Notes under the pieces: model-generated
What the model was told of the DNA's origin: nothing
Database searches by the model: none
The model's input: the letters and a program-made list of their open reading frames with translations, nothing else
Origin: Chitinophaga pinensis
GTDB taxonomy: Bacteria > Pseudomonadota > Gammaproteobacteria > Burkholderiales > Burkholderiaceae_C
Length of the DNA stretch: 61,379 bases
Assembly (NCBI GenBank): GCA_943326015.2
Contig: CALPRQ020000023.1
Span: 1-61,379, forward strand
Reading direction: 5' to 3'
Shown: one piece after another, positions 45,933-56,003 of the stretch
How positions within the stretch are numbered: the first letter of the stretch is position 1
How the letters are laid out: each line of letters begins with the position of its first letter
Made by a program: the position numbers and the translations under genes

Positions 45933-47825
45933 ATGTTCGATTTCTTCCGCAAGCACATGAAGCTCTTCATGGGCCTGCTGTTCATTCCGCTCGTGATCGG
46001 CTTCGTGCTGTTCGGCGTCCAGGGCTACGACCGCTCCAGCGGAGCCGACAAGGTGGCCGAAGTGGCGGGCAAGGCCATCACGCGCCAGGAGCTCGACAAC
46101 GCGCACCGCCGGGAAGTCGAGCAGCGCCTGGCGGCCGCCCCTACGCTGGACCGTGCCCTGCTCGAATCCGACCAGGCACGCCAGCTCACGCTTGAGCGCC
46201 TGATCGCTGAGCGCGTGCTGGCGCTGGCGGCACAGGACCAGCATCTCGTCACGCCCGACCAGCGTCTGGCACGCGAACTGCTGCAGGACCCCGGCATCGC
46301 GTCCTTGCGCAAGCCCGACGGTCAGCTCGACCTGCAGCGCTACCACGAGGCGTTGCGCGCCCAGGGCATGACGCCCGAGCAATACGAGAATTCGCTGCGC
46401 CAGGACATCGCGCGCCGCCAGGTGCTGGCCGGCGTGAGCGTCAGCTCGGTCCTGCCGGCGGCGGTGGCACAGCCCGCGCTCGGCGCCTGGTTCGAGCGTC
46501 GCGAGATCCAGGTCGCCCGCTTCGCGCCGGCTGATTTCGCGGCCAAGGTGCAGGTCGGCGACGCCGATGTCGAGTCCTACTACCAGGCCAACGCCGCCCG
46601 CTTCCAGTCGCCCGAGCAGGCCGACATCGAATATGTCGTGCTCGACCTCGATGCGGTGTCGCGCCGCGTCACGGTGTCCGAAGCCGATCTGCGCGCCCGC
46701 TACGAGCAGAACCTGGCCAGCCTGGCCAAGGACGAGCAGCGTCGCGCCAGCCATATCCTGCTGACCGTGGCTGCCGATGCCACGGCGGCCGACAAGGCCA
46801 AGGTCAAGGAGCAGGCTCAGGCCCTGCTGGCCGAGGTGCGTCAGTCGCCGGCGCGCTTTGCCGAGCTGGCCAAGGCCAGGTCGCAGGACCCGGGTTCGGC
46901 GGCCAAGGGTGGTGACCTCGATTTCTTCTCGCGCGGCAGCATGGTCAAGCCGTTCGAGGACGCCGTCTTCGCGCTGAACAAGGGCCAGATCTCCGATCTG
47001 GTCGAATCCGAGTTCGGTTTCCACATCATCCAGTTGACCGATGTGCGCCAGCCGGCCAAGCCCAGCTTCGAGTCGCAGCGCGCCCAGCTCGAACAGGCGC
47101 TCAAGCGCGAGCAGGCGCTCAAGGCCTACGCCGAGGCTGCCGAGCAGTTCGGCAACCTGGTCTACGAGCAGGCCGACAGCCTCAAGCCCGCCGCCGACAA
47201 GCTGGGCCTGAGCGTCAAGACCTTCCAGGGCTTGCAGCGCGGCGGTCCGGTCGCTGGCGATACGCTGCTGGCCAACCCCAAGCTGCTCAAGGCCGTGTTC
47301 GCCGAAGACGCCTTGCGCTCCAAGCGCAACACCGAGGCGGTCGAGGTCGGCGCCAACCAGCTGGCGGCGGCCCGCGTGCTGCAGCACCGCCCGGCGGCCA
47401 TCCGCCCGCTGGCCGAGGTCAGCGCCCAGGTCCGCCAGAGCCTGGTGCAGCAGCGTGCGCTCGAACTCGCGCTGGCCGACGGCAAGGCCAAGCTGGAGGC
47501 CTGGAAGGGCGGTGCCGCTGCCAGCCTGCCGGCAGCGATCGTGGTGTCGCGCCAGCAGTCCCAGGGCCTGCCGCAGTCGCTGATCTCGGCCGCACTGTCG
47601 GTCAAGGTTGGGAAGGGCCAGCCGGGCTGGACCGGCGTCGATCTGGGCGCGCAGGGCTATGCGGTGCTGCGTGTCAACCAGGTGCTTGCACCCGAGTCGC
47701 TGGCCGCCGCCCAAGCCGAGCAGGGCCGCCAGCAACTGGCCCAGATGTGGGCCCAGGCCGAGGTCGAGGCCTACCTCGAGACGCTCAAGCGGCGCTACAA
47801 GGCAAAAATCCTGCCCAAGAGCTGA
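45933..47825 (+). CDS. ppiD: periplasmic folding chaperone PpiD (SurA_N/parvulin)
   Basis: PpiD is anchored in the inner membrane next to the Sec translocon and helps exported proteins fold. The 630-residue product starts MFDFFRKHMKLFMGLLFIPL, with one membrane segment at about 12-32, a SurA-like N-domain (VAEVAGKAITRQELDNAHRR), a parvulin domain around 280-375 (RRASHILLTV to FHIIQLTD) and a coiled C-terminal part. Length matches PpiD. The two tRNA-His genes follow. Confidence 0.95.
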   Translation: MFDFFRKHMKLFMGLLFIPLVIGFVLFGVQGYDRSSGADKVAEVAGKAITRQELDNAHRREVEQRLAAAPTLDRALLESDQARQLTLERLIAERVLALAAQDQHLVTPDQRLARELLQDPGIASLRKPDGQLDLQRYHEALRAQGMTPEQYENSLRQDIARRQVLAGVSVSSVLPAAVAQPALGAWFERREIQVARFAPADFAAKVQVGDADVESYYQANAARFQSPEQADIEYVVLDLDAVSRRVTVSEADLRARYEQNLASLAKDEQRRASHILLTVAADATAADKAKVKEQAQALLAEVRQSPARFAELAKARSQDPGSAAKGGDLDFFSRGSMVKPFEDAVFALNKGQISDLVESEFGFHIIQLTDVRQPAKPSFESQRAQLEQALKREQALKAYAEAAEQFGNLVYEQADSLKPAADKLGLSVKTFQGLQRGGPVAGDTLLANPKLLKAVFAEDALRSKRNTEAVEVGANQLAAARVLQHRPAAIRPLAEVSAQVRQSLVQQRALELALADGKAKLEAWKGGAAASLPAAIVVSRQQSQGLPQSLISAALSVKVGKGQPGWTGVDLGAQGYAVLRVNQVLAPESLAAAQAEQGRQQLAQMWAQAEVEAYLETLKRRYKAKILPKS

Positions 47826-47866
47826 AGGGGACTGCTTTTTCTGTATAGAATAGCGGCTTCAACGAC

Positions 47867-47943
47867 GGTGGCTGTAGCTCAGTTGGTAGAGTCCAGGATT
47901 GTGATTCCTGTTGTCGTGGGTTCGAGTCCCATCAGCCACCCCA
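47867..47943 (+). tRNA. tRNA-His (GTG), copy 1
   Basis: A cloverleaf with encoded G-1, acceptor GTGGCTG/CAGCCAC, anticodon GTG in GGATTGTGATTCC, T-arm GTGGGTTCGAGTCCCAT and encoded CCA after discriminator C73, as required for tRNA-His. TATAGAAT at 47844-47851 is a likely -10. Confidence 0.96.
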
Positions 47944-47973
47944 TCCAGTCGTTTGCTAAGATTTTCCAGCCGT

Positions 47974-48050
47974 GGTGGCTGTAGCTCAGTTGGTAGAGTC
48001 CAGGATTGTGATTCCTGTTGTCGTGGGTTCGAGTCCCATCAGCCACCCCA
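47974..48050 (+). tRNA. tRNA-His (GTG), copy 2
   Basis: Identical in sequence to copy 1, with a 30-nt spacer that differs from the upstream flank, so only the gene is duplicated. It shares the transcript and terminator with copy 1. Confidence 0.96.
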
Positions 48051-48133
48051 AGCCATTCAACGGTTTTGCAAAGTCTGTTTCCAGCAAGTCCCTCAAAACG
48101 ATACTACTGGAATCCTTTGTAGAGTCTGATCAG

Positions 48134-48157
48134 AAGCCCGGTCTTGCCGGGCTTTTT
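48134..48157 (+). terminator. rho-independent terminator after tRNA-His genes
   Basis: AAGCCCGG and CCGGGCTT form an 8-bp stem with loop TCTTG, followed by a T-run. It lies 84 bp after the second tRNA. Confidence 0.9.
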
Positions 48158-48316
48158 GCTTTTGTGCATTGCTGTGCCTTCAGTAGGGGGGCTTGCGCTC
48201 GCCCGCGAAAACGGCGGCTGTTGCCATTGAGTCGTCTTGCCTGTGCCATCCTTCCTTCTTGCCCTTTCTTTTGCCGCTCGCTTGGTGGCCGGTTGCGCCA
48301 TGCCGGGAGCTTGGGG

Positions 48317-48721
48317 ATGAGGCCGGTGCTGGCCGTCGATCCGGCCGAGGTCGAGCTGCACGCCATCCGCGCGCAGGGGCCTGGTGGTCAGAACGTCAAC
48401 AAGGTGTCGAGCGCGGTGCAGTTGCGCTTCGATATCGCCGCCTCGTCCTTGCCCGAGGCGGTCAGGGAGCGGCTGCTGGCCCGGTCCGACCGGCGCATCA
48501 GCGGCGCGGGCGTGCTGGTGATCAAGGCGCAGTCGTTCCGGACCCAGGAGGCCAACCGGGACGACGCCTGGCGGCGGCTGCAGCAGCTGATTGATTCGGT
48601 GGCCGAGGCCCCCAAGACGCGCCGGCCGACGCGGCCGACCTATGGCTCGCAGCAGCGGCGCTTGCAGGGCAAGGCCCGCCGCGCCGAGGTCAAGGCGGGC
48701 CGGGGCCGCATCGACGACTGA
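48317..48721 (+). CDS. arfB: ribosome-rescue hydrolase ArfB (YaeJ)
   Basis: ArfB frees stalled ribosomes by hydrolysing peptidyl-tRNA. The 134-residue protein has the GGQ motif in RAQGPGGQNVNKVSSAVQL, KAQSFRTQEANRDDA, and a basic tail (RRPTRPTYGSQQRRLQGKAR) that fits the empty mRNA channel. Length is right for ArfB and too short for a release factor. The ATG at 48317 is preceded by GGGAG. Confidence 0.93.
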   Translation: MRPVLAVDPAEVELHAIRAQGPGGQNVNKVSSAVQLRFDIAASSLPEAVRERLLARSDRRISGAGVLVIKAQSFRTQEANRDDAWRRLQQLIDSVAEAPKTRRPTRPTYGSQQRRLQGKARRAEVKAGRGRIDD

Positions 48722-48837
48722 GCCGGGAGCGCCGCCCGCCCCATCTGTCTTGTTCAAGGCCAGGCACCCGCTGCTGATCCAGGCGTGAGCAAGGCCCAAC
48801 TCGCACCTGGCCTGGTGACGCTGGCTACACTGGTCGC

Positions 48838-49527
<690 letters not shown>

Positions 49528-49531
49528 AGCC

Positions 49532-52180
49532 ATGCGGCTGGGCGTCTATCTTGCGCTGCTGCGCAGCTTTTCCTGGCAGGAGCTGCGACTCCATCCCTGG
49601 CGCCACGCGATGGCGGTGCTGGCCGTCATGCTGGGCGTGGGGCTGGCGCTGTCGGTGCACCTGATCAATGCCTCGGCGCTGTCGGAGTTCTCGGCCGCGG
49701 CACAGCATGCCAGCGGTGAGCCTGACGCCCAGCTGCGCGGCGCCGCAGGCCGGCTCGACGAGCGCTGGCTGGAGCTTGCGCAGGCGCAGACCCAGGTGCG
49801 CGAGGCCAGCCCGGTGCTGGAGCTGCAAACCCAGCTGCTCGATGCGCAGGGCCAGCGTGTCAGCGCGCGCCTGTGGGGCGTGGATGCCCTGACGGTGCCG
49901 GCAATCCAGCCAGCGCTGGCCTTGCAACTCGGCCAGGATGCGAACCGGCTCGACATCTTCGCGGCCGATGCGGTGTTTCTCAACCCGGCGGCGCAGCGGG
50001 TGACCGGCGACGGGGCGAGCCAGGGTGCGAATCGCGGGACTGACCAGGTCGAGGTCCAGATCGGCTTGCAGCGGCACGCGTTGCGGGTGGCGGGCCGGGT
50101 CGCGCTGGGCGGTGCTCCGCTGCTGGTGATGGACGTGGCGGCCTTGCAGGACCTGAGCGGCAGCCTGGGTCATTTGAGCCGAATCGACCTGCGGCTGGCG
50201 CCGGGCGCGAATCCCGACGCCTTGCTGGCCTCGTTGCGGCAGGCGGCGCTGCAGAGTCCATGGGCAAGCGAACTCGACGCTGGCGCGTTGCTGCTGCAAC
50301 GGCCCGCCGATGCCGGCAATCGCCTGGGCCAGCTCTCGCGCGCCTACCGGGTCAACCTGACGGTGCTGGCGCTGGTGGCGCTGTTCACCGGCGCTTTCCT
50401 GGTGTTTTCGGTGCTGAGCCTGAGCGTGACCCAGCGCCAGCCGTCCTTCGCGCTGCTCGGCGTGCTCGGCATGGACGCCCGTCAGCGCCAGCGTCTCGTG
50501 CTGGCCGAGTCGGCGCTGGTCGGCGCGGCGGGCAGTGTGCTCGGGGTCGCGCTGGGCACGGCGCTCGCCTGGGGCGCATTGCGTGTGCTCGGGGGCGACC
50601 TGGGCGGCGGCTATTTCGGTGGCCTGGCGCCCCAGCTGGCCTGGAGCCCGCTGGCCGCCGCCTGCTACGGCGCGCTCGGCGTGGGCGCCGCGCTGCTGGG
50701 TGGCTGGTGGCCGGCGCTCGCGGTGCGCAGCCTGGCGCCGGCACAGGCGCTCAAGGGCTGGGCCATGCAGCAGGGCGGGGCCGGCCGACTGGCCAGCTGG
50801 TCGGGTCCTGCCTTGCTGTTGCTGGCCTTCGGCTTGTGCTGGCTGCCCCCGATTGCCGGCCTGCCGCTGGCGGCCTATGTCGCGGTGGCCTGCGGACTGC
50901 TCGGCGGCATCCTGGCGCTGCCGGCGCTGGTGCAGGCCGCGCTGGGCTGGCTCGCGCCGCGGGTGCAGCGCCGACCGCTGGCCTTGCTCGCGCTCGAACG
51001 CGCCCGGCGCTTTCCGCACAGCGCGTCGGTTGCAACCAGTGCCGTGGTGGCCAGCCTGGCGTTGTCAGTGGCGCTGACGGTGATGGTGGGGAGCTTTCGC
51101 GAGTCGGTGATGCGCTGGCTCGACGCCGTGCTGCCGGCCGAGCTCTACCTGCGCGCGGCCGCCGGCGCGGGCGGTGCCGAGACCGCGCTGCTGCCGCCCG
51201 ATTTCGTGGCCGGGGTCGCGGCCATGCCCGGCGTGGCGCGGGTCGATGGCCTGCGCCTGCGCACGCTGACGCCGGACTCCAGCCGTCCCGCGGTGACGCT
51301 GATCGCCAGGCCGCTGCGGGCGGCCGGCGATCAGGTGCCGTTGCCGCTGGTGGGTCCGGCATTGCCTTGGCCCGCAGCCGCGACAGCCCCGATAGTCCCG
51401 GGGACGGCAGGAGCGGAAAGTCTCGCTGCCGGGCCGAGCCGGATCGCGGTCTTCGCGAGCGAGGCGATGGCCGAGCTGCACGGCGCCCAGCTGGGCCGCG
51501 AGATCCTGCTGCCCGGCATCGGACCGGCCGGTACGCGCTTCGTGGTCACGGGCATCTGGCGCGACTACGTGCGCCAGCAGGGCAGCCTGGTGATGGATGC
51601 GGCCGACTACCAGCGCCTCACTGGCGACCGTTCGATCAACGACCTGGCCATCCACCTGGCACCTGATGCACCGGCCGACTTGCGCGCCAGGCTGGAGCAG
51701 GCCAGCGGCGGGCTCTACGAGCTGAGTTCGGCGCAGGATATCCGCCGGATCTCGCTGCGCATCTTCGACCGCAGCTTCGCCGTCACCTACTGGCTGCAGG
51801 CGGTCGCGATCGGCATGGGACTGATGGGGGTATCGGCCAGCTTCAGCGCCCAGGTGCTGGCGCGCCGGCGCGAGTTCGGACTGCTGCAGCATATCGGCTT
51901 GTCGCGGCGCCAGGTGCTGGCCCTGGTGGCTGCCGAGGGCGCGCTCTGGACCCTGCTGGGCGCTGCCGCTGGCCTGCTGCTCGGGCTGGCGGTCAGCGTG
52001 GTGCTGGTGCATGTGGTCAACCCGCAGAGTTTCCACTGGACCATGGAGCTGCATCTGCCCTGGGCCCGGCTGCTGGCACTCGCCTTTTCGGTCGTCGCGG
52101 CCGGCACCCTGACCGCCTGGCTCAGCGGCCGGCTCGCCGCCAGCCAGCAGGCGGTGCTGGCGGTCAAGCAGGACAGTTGA
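49532..52180 (+). CDS. FtsX/MacB-type ABC permease, fused double unit
   Basis: An 882-residue inner-membrane protein with an N-terminal membrane segment (HAMAVLAVMLGVGLALSVHL), a large extracytoplasmic domain, a three- to four-helix FtsX-like bundle around 285-420, further membrane helices near 430-480 and 510-525, a second extracytoplasmic domain, and a final FtsX bundle (WLQAVAIGMGLMGVSASFSA to the C-terminus). It is the permease of the module with the preceding ATPase. The cargo is unknown. Confidence 0.88.
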   Translation: MRLGVYLALLRSFSWQELRLHPWRHAMAVLAVMLGVGLALSVHLINASALSEFSAAAQHASGEPDAQLRGAAGRLDERWLELAQAQTQVREASPVLELQTQLLDAQGQRVSARLWGVDALTVPAIQPALALQLGQDANRLDIFAADAVFLNPAAQRVTGDGASQGANRGTDQVEVQIGLQRHALRVAGRVALGGAPLLVMDVAALQDLSGSLGHLSRIDLRLAPGANPDALLASLRQAALQSPWASELDAGALLLQRPADAGNRLGQLSRAYRVNLTVLALVALFTGAFLVFSVLSLSVTQRQPSFALLGVLGMDARQRQRLVLAESALVGAAGSVLGVALGTALAWGALRVLGGDLGGGYFGGLAPQLAWSPLAAACYGALGVGAALLGGWWPALAVRSLAPAQALKGWAMQQGGAGRLASWSGPALLLLAFGLCWLPPIAGLPLAAYVAVACGLLGGILALPALVQAALGWLAPRVQRRPLALLALERARRFPHSASVATSAVVASLALSVALTVMVGSFRESVMRWLDAVLPAELYLRAAAGAGGAETALLPPDFVAGVAAMPGVARVDGLRLRTLTPDSSRPAVTLIARPLRAAGDQVPLPLVGPALPWPAAATAPIVPGTAGAESLAAGPSRIAVFASEAMAELHGAQLGREILLPGIGPAGTRFVVTGIWRDYVRQQGSLVMDAADYQRLTGDRSINDLAIHLAPDAPADLRARLEQASGGLYELSSAQDIRRISLRIFDRSFAVTYWLQAVAIGMGLMGVSASFSAQVLARRREFGLLQHIGLSRRQVLALVAAEGALWTLLGAAAGLLLGLAVSVVLVHVVNPQSFHWTMELHLPWARLLALAFSVVAAGTLTAWLSGRLAASQQAVLAVKQDS

Positions 52181-52187
52181 ATCCACC

Positions 52188-53384
52188 ATGAACCCTTCCT
52201 TCGATCGCCTGCGCCGACAACTGCTGCTGCAGGGTCTGGCCCTGTCCTGTGCGGGGGCCGCGCCAGCGCTGGCCGCCCAGGCCTCTGAGTCCGATGGCCG
52301 CCGAGCGCTCAAGCCCAGGCCGCTGGTCTTTCCGTCCGATCACGGCAGCCACAACGGCGCGCGCACCGAGTGGTGGTACCTGACCGGCTGGCTGCGCGAC
52401 GAGGCGCAGCGGCTGTACGGCTTCCAGGTCACCTTCTTCCGCTCGCGGGTCGATCCGGCGCAGGGCTTGCGCAGCCGGCTGGCGGCGCGTCAGCTGCTGT
52501 TTGCCCATGCCGCGCTGACCGATGTGGCCGGGCGCGCCCACTGGCATGACCAGGCGCTGGCGCGCTGGAACGGCGAGCCGGCGGAATGGCCCACGCCGCA
52601 GGCCAACGTGGAAAGGCAGGCTAATCTGGCATTGCAGGCCAGCGCCGCAGTGCAGGACACGGATGTGCGACTGCGCGGCTGGCGCCTGCACCGCCAGGCT
52701 GCTGATGGCGCCTACCGGACCCAGGTCCGCGCGCGCGACTTTTCGCTGCAGCTGGACGTCGCACCGACCCAAGGCCTGCTGCTGCAGGGCGACCAGGGCT
52801 GGTCGCGCAAGGGTCCTGGACCTGAGCAGGCCAGTCACTACTACAGCCAGCCGCAGCTGCGCGTGAGCGGGCAGCTGCAACTGGCGAACCGCCGCCTGCC
52901 GGTCCAGGGCCGGGCCTGGCTCGACCACGAGTGGAGCGAGGCGCTGCTGCACGTGCAAGCCGTGGGCTGGGACTGGATCGGCATGAACCTGGATGACGGT
53001 GCCAGCCTGACCGCCTTCCAGTTGCGCCGCGCCGATGGCAGCGCGCTCTGGGCCGGCGGCTCCTGGCGGCCAGCGCCGGGGCCGGAGCCGGGTGGGCGGA
53101 CGGCAGCGCGCATCTTCCAGCCCGGCGAGGTCAGCTTCGAGCCCGGCCGCCGCTGGACCAGCCCGGGCACCGGCATCCGCTATCCCGTGGAGTGGCGCAT
53201 CACGACGCCGGCCGGCCGCTTCGCGGTGGTGGCGCTGCTCGACGCGCAGGAACTCGACAGCCGCCGCAGCACCGGCGCCATCTACTGGGAGGGACTGAGC
53301 GAGCTCAAGTCCGCCGATGGCGGGCCGCGCCTGGGGCTGGGCTATCTGGAGTTGACCGGCTACGGCGCGCGGCTGGCGCTCTAG
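52188..53384 (+). CDS. AttH/CrtC-family lipocalin-like protein
   Basis: A 398-residue exported protein. A twin-arginine-like leader (LRRQLLLQGLALSCAG) is followed by FPSDHGSHNGARTEWWYLTG, the hallmark of the AttH/CrtC (hydroxyneurosporene-dehydrogenase-like) family, then WLDHEWSEALL, WDWIGMNLDDGASL and YWEGLSEL. It starts 8 bp after the permease. Members sit beside MacB-type exporters in many genomes. True carotenoid hydratase activity is unlikely without crt genes here. Confidence 0.85.
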   Translation: MNPSFDRLRRQLLLQGLALSCAGAAPALAAQASESDGRRALKPRPLVFPSDHGSHNGARTEWWYLTGWLRDEAQRLYGFQVTFFRSRVDPAQGLRSRLAARQLLFAHAALTDVAGRAHWHDQALARWNGEPAEWPTPQANVERQANLALQASAAVQDTDVRLRGWRLHRQAADGAYRTQVRARDFSLQLDVAPTQGLLLQGDQGWSRKGPGPEQASHYYSQPQLRVSGQLQLANRRLPVQGRAWLDHEWSEALLHVQAVGWDWIGMNLDDGASLTAFQLRRADGSALWAGGSWRPAPGPEPGGRTAARIFQPGEVSFEPGRRWTSPGTGIRYPVEWRITTPAGRFAVVALLDAQELDSRRSTGAIYWEGLSELKSADGGPRLGLGYLELTGYGARLAL

Positions 53385-53471
53385 CTGGCGCTCGCTCCAT
53401 CCTGCCGACCCGCCTGGCGGTTCCCATCGATCAGCCAGATGGGTAAAGATTGGGTGCTTGATCGGTAATGT

Positions 53472-54473
53472 TCACAGCATTTTGACAATCACCTTGCCCT
53501 TGGCATGGCCTTGGGCGAGGTAGTCCAGTGCTTCTTTGGCCTGTTCGAACGGAAACACCCGGTCGATCACGGGCTGGATGTCCCCTGTTTCGAGGAGTTG
53601 GCCAATCTGGCCGAGTTGGGCGCCGTCGGGACGCACGAAGAGAAACGAGTAAGTGACGCCCCGCTGCTTCGCAAGACGCATGATCTTGCGGCTCATCAGC
53701 CCGAATACGAAGGCCAGGAAGAAGTTCAGCCGTTTTGCACGAGCGAATGCAGCGTCCAGCGGGCCGATGAGCGAGACGATCTGGCTTCCCGGTTTGAGGA
53801 TGGCGAGGGATTTCTCGATCGCGTCACCCCTGACGGTGCCGAGCACCGCGTCATAGTCACGCAGCACGCGCTCGAACGCCTGCTGCTGGTAGTCGATCAC
53901 CTCGTCCGCGCCCAGGGCGCGCACCCATTCGACGTTGCCGGTGCTGGTGGTGGTGCCCACCTGGGCGCCAAGGTGCTTGGCCAGCTGGATCGCAAACGTG
54001 CCGATCCCGCCGGAGCCGGCAGGGATGAAGACCTTCTGGCCGGCCTGAAGATGGGCGCGTTCCTGCAGCGCTTGCCACGAGGTGAGACCGACCATCGGGA
54101 TCGAGGCGGCTTGCACGAAGTCCAGATTGGCCGGCTTCAGCGCGGCGGCGCGCTCCGGCACCACCGCAAATTCGGCAATCGACCCCGTGCCCAGATCGAA
54201 CAGGCTGGCGAAGACGGCGTCACCTGGCTTGAAGCGGGTTACGCTGCTGCCGACCTCGGTCACCACACCGGCCAGATCGCTGCCCAGCGTGGCCGGCAGC
54301 TGGAAATGCAGGACCGGCTTGAACTTTCCAGTCGGAATCAGGTTGTCGATCGGGTTCAGGCCGGCGGCGTGAACCCGTACCAGCAGTTCGTCGGCCTTCA
54401 GCGTGGGGCGGGCTACGTCGGTGAGCCCGATCTCGGGCGACTTGCCATAGCGTTGGAAGGTGAGTGCTTTCAT
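53472..54473 (-). CDS. quinone-oxidoreductase-like NADP-dependent MDR enzyme
   Basis: A 333-residue zinc-free medium-chain dehydrogenase/reductase. Seen: VRVHAAGLNPIDNL, LGSDLAGVVTEVGSSV, the NADPH loop PAGSGGIGTFAIQLAKHLGA, and LGADEVIDYQQQ. Homologues reduce quinones or enones. The ATG giving MKALTFQRYGK fits the family; a TTG 13 codons upstream is in frame. It is the second gene after a hydrolase, 39 bp away, opposite an HxlR regulator. Confidence 0.87.
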   Translation of the reverse strand: MKALTFQRYGKSPEIGLTDVARPTLKADELLVRVHAAGLNPIDNLIPTGKFKPVLHFQLPATLGSDLAGVVTEVGSSVTRFKPGDAVFASLFDLGTGSIAEFAVVPERAAALKPANLDFVQAASIPMVGLTSWQALQERAHLQAGQKVFIPAGSGGIGTFAIQLAKHLGAQVGTTTSTGNVEWVRALGADEVIDYQQQAFERVLRDYDAVLGTVRGDAIEKSLAILKPGSQIVSLIGPLDAAFARAKRLNFFLAFVFGLMSRKIMRLAKQRGVTYSFLFVRPDGAQLGQIGQLLETGDIQPVIDRVFPFEQAKEALDYLAQGHAKGKVIVKML

Positions 54474-54512
54474 GGGTTGATTTTTCATCCTTGGCTTTTT
54501 TGTCTGGTCCAA

Positions 54513-55430
54513 TCAGTCAGCGAGGAAGTCCAGCACCTCGGGCACAAAGGCCCGGTAGTGCTGGAAGACGCCCCCGTGCCCTGAATCGGGGTAGATCGTG
54601 AGTCGGGCATTTGGCAGCCGGCGCGCCATGTCGGCTGACAGGCTGCTGTCGACCATGAGATCGTTGTCGCCATTGGCGATGAACACCGGTTGCGTGATGA
54701 CCGAGAGGTCGTCGGGCGCACTCAGCCCCGCCGTTCTGATGGCCTGCAGTTGGGCTTGCCGAGCCTGCAGGGAAATGTGCTGGTCACGGTCCTGGCTGCG
54801 TTCCTGCAGCCGGGAGAAATAGTCTTTCGCCGCGCGCTTGCCTTCCGGGGTGCGGGGGAAGAACAGGAAATTCCTCGGATCGCTCCAGGTCAAGGCCGCC
54901 TTGATGTAGGCCAGGACAGCGACTCGGGTGACCTCGTCGATGCCGCCGCCGCCCCGTGGACCCGTTCCGGCAAGAACCATCCGTCGCACGAGGTCGGGGG
55001 CCTGCAAGGCCACCATTTGCGCCACGCCGCCGCCCAACGAGAACCCGAGCAGATCGACCTGGCCAAGTCCCAAGGCACGGATGAAGGCGATGGCATCGCG
55101 CCCCATTGCCTCGATGGTGTGCGGTACCGATCCTCCCGAGGCACCGACCCCGCGATTGTCGAAGGCGATCACCCGACGCTGCGCGGCGATGCCGTCGATG
55201 ACACGCGGGTCCCAGTCATCGAGCACGGCCATCAGGTGGTGCAGGAAGATCACCGGCACGCCGGAGTTGGGGCCGAGCTCCCGGTAGGCGAAGGGCACTC
55301 CGCCGACGTCAATCGTGCGGGTCGCTACCTCTTTCCATTTCAGATTGCCGATCGGTCGCGCTGCCGTGGCTGCGCCGATGCCTGAAGATGCTCCGCTTGC
55401 CGGAGCGATGCCTGTATGGTTCGTGCTCAT
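54513..55430 (-). CDS. alpha/beta hydrolase (haloperoxidase/lactonase-like)
   Basis: A 305-residue alpha/beta hydrolase. The nucleophile elbow is GFSLGGGVAQ, with VIFLHHLMAVLDDWDPR (oxyanion loop), FDNRGVGASGG, an acid in IANGDNDLMVD and the His in YPDSGHGGVFQHY. The N-terminal 35 residues are Ala/Gly-rich and disordered. First gene of the pair with the oxidoreductase. Substrate unknown. Confidence 0.85.
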   Translation of the reverse strand: MSTNHTGIAPASGASSGIGAATAARPIGNLKWKEVATRTIDVGGVPFAYRELGPNSGVPVIFLHHLMAVLDDWDPRVIDGIAAQRRVIAFDNRGVGASGGSVPHTIEAMGRDAIAFIRALGLGQVDLLGFSLGGGVAQMVALQAPDLVRRMVLAGTGPRGGGGIDEVTRVAVLAYIKAALTWSDPRNFLFFPRTPEGKRAAKDYFSRLQERSQDRDQHISLQARQAQLQAIRTAGLSAPDDLSVITQPVFIANGDNDLMVDSSLSADMARRLPNARLTIYPDSGHGGVFQHYRAFVPEVLDFLAD

Positions 55431-55475
55431 CAATGAAATCTCCGTGCCGGGTGGGTGGCTAGTCGCTGAAGTGTT

Positions 55476-55492
55476 AGTATCAAAACAGTACT
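55476..55492. promoter_or_regulatory. HxlR operator candidate 1
   Basis: AGTATCAAAACAGTACT shares the block YAAAACAGTA with a second copy 45 bp downstream. It lies between the divergent hydrolase and hxlR genes. Confidence 0.5.
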
Positions 55493-55520
55493 GACAATGC
55501 CACCAAGTCACGGACAAGTC

Positions 55521-55537
55521 ACTATTAAAACAGTATG
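55521..55537. promoter_or_regulatory. HxlR operator candidate 2, overlapping the hxlR start codon
   Basis: ACTATTAAAACAGTATG ends in the ATG of the regulator gene. Binding here would block initiation of its own message, an autoregulatory layout. Confidence 0.5.
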
Positions 55538-55978
55538 GACGACAAAAATAGTTGCGAGACCCTGTGCCCGATCGCGCGCAGCCTGGCTGTCGCGGGTGAC
55601 GCGTGGAGCCTGTTGATCCTGCGGGACGCCCATGCCGGCCTCACCCGCTTTGACCAATTCCGGAAAAGCCTGGGCATTGCACCGACGATGCTGACCCGCC
55701 GGCTGGCGACACTGACCGAGGAGGGCTTGCTGGAGAAGCGGCGCTACTCGGAGCACCCGCCGCGTGAGGAGTACCTACTGACCGCTGCCGGTCGCGATTT
55801 TCTGCCGGTGCTGTTCATGATTGGCGCGTGGGGGCGCCAATACCGGGGCGGCGGCCAGCTGATTCGTTTCCTCGACGCGGAAACCGGCACGGAGATCCAG
55901 GCCGTCGCCGTGGATGAAGTCACCGGGGCAAGGATAGGGACTCGTCCGATGCGCATGGTCATGCCAGATGAAAGCTGA
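55535..55978 (+). CDS. HxlR/DUF24-family regulator with N-terminal cysteines
   Basis: A 147-residue winged-helix regulator: SLAVAGDAWSLLILRDAHAG, LTRFDQFRKSLGIAPTMLTRRLATL, TEEGLLEKRRYSEHPPREEY and LTAAGRDFLPVL. C11 in ETLCPIARS sits where YodB/HypR have their redox-sensing Cys; C7 is an extra one. It is divergent from a quinone-oxidoreductase-like operon, a pairing that suggests sensing of quinones or other electrophiles. There is no clear ribosome site before the ATG. Confidence 0.88.
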   Translation: MDDKNSCETLCPIARSLAVAGDAWSLLILRDAHAGLTRFDQFRKSLGIAPTMLTRRLATLTEEGLLEKRRYSEHPPREEYLLTAAGRDFLPVLFMIGAWGRQYRGGGQLIRFLDAETGTEIQAVAVDEVTGARIGTRPMRMVMPDES

Positions 55979-56003
55979 CAAGTCCGCTGCAGACTGAGCC
56001 GCC

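Noticed and set aside
45777..47735. Minus-strand extension of the unknown gene across ppiD
   Set aside because: It is antisense to ppiD. The protein-like part begins at the ATG at 45776.
52188..53384. Carotenoid 1,2-hydratase
   Set aside because: The family resemblance is real, but no carotenoid genes are nearby, and the MacB-type context points to the AttH-like group.
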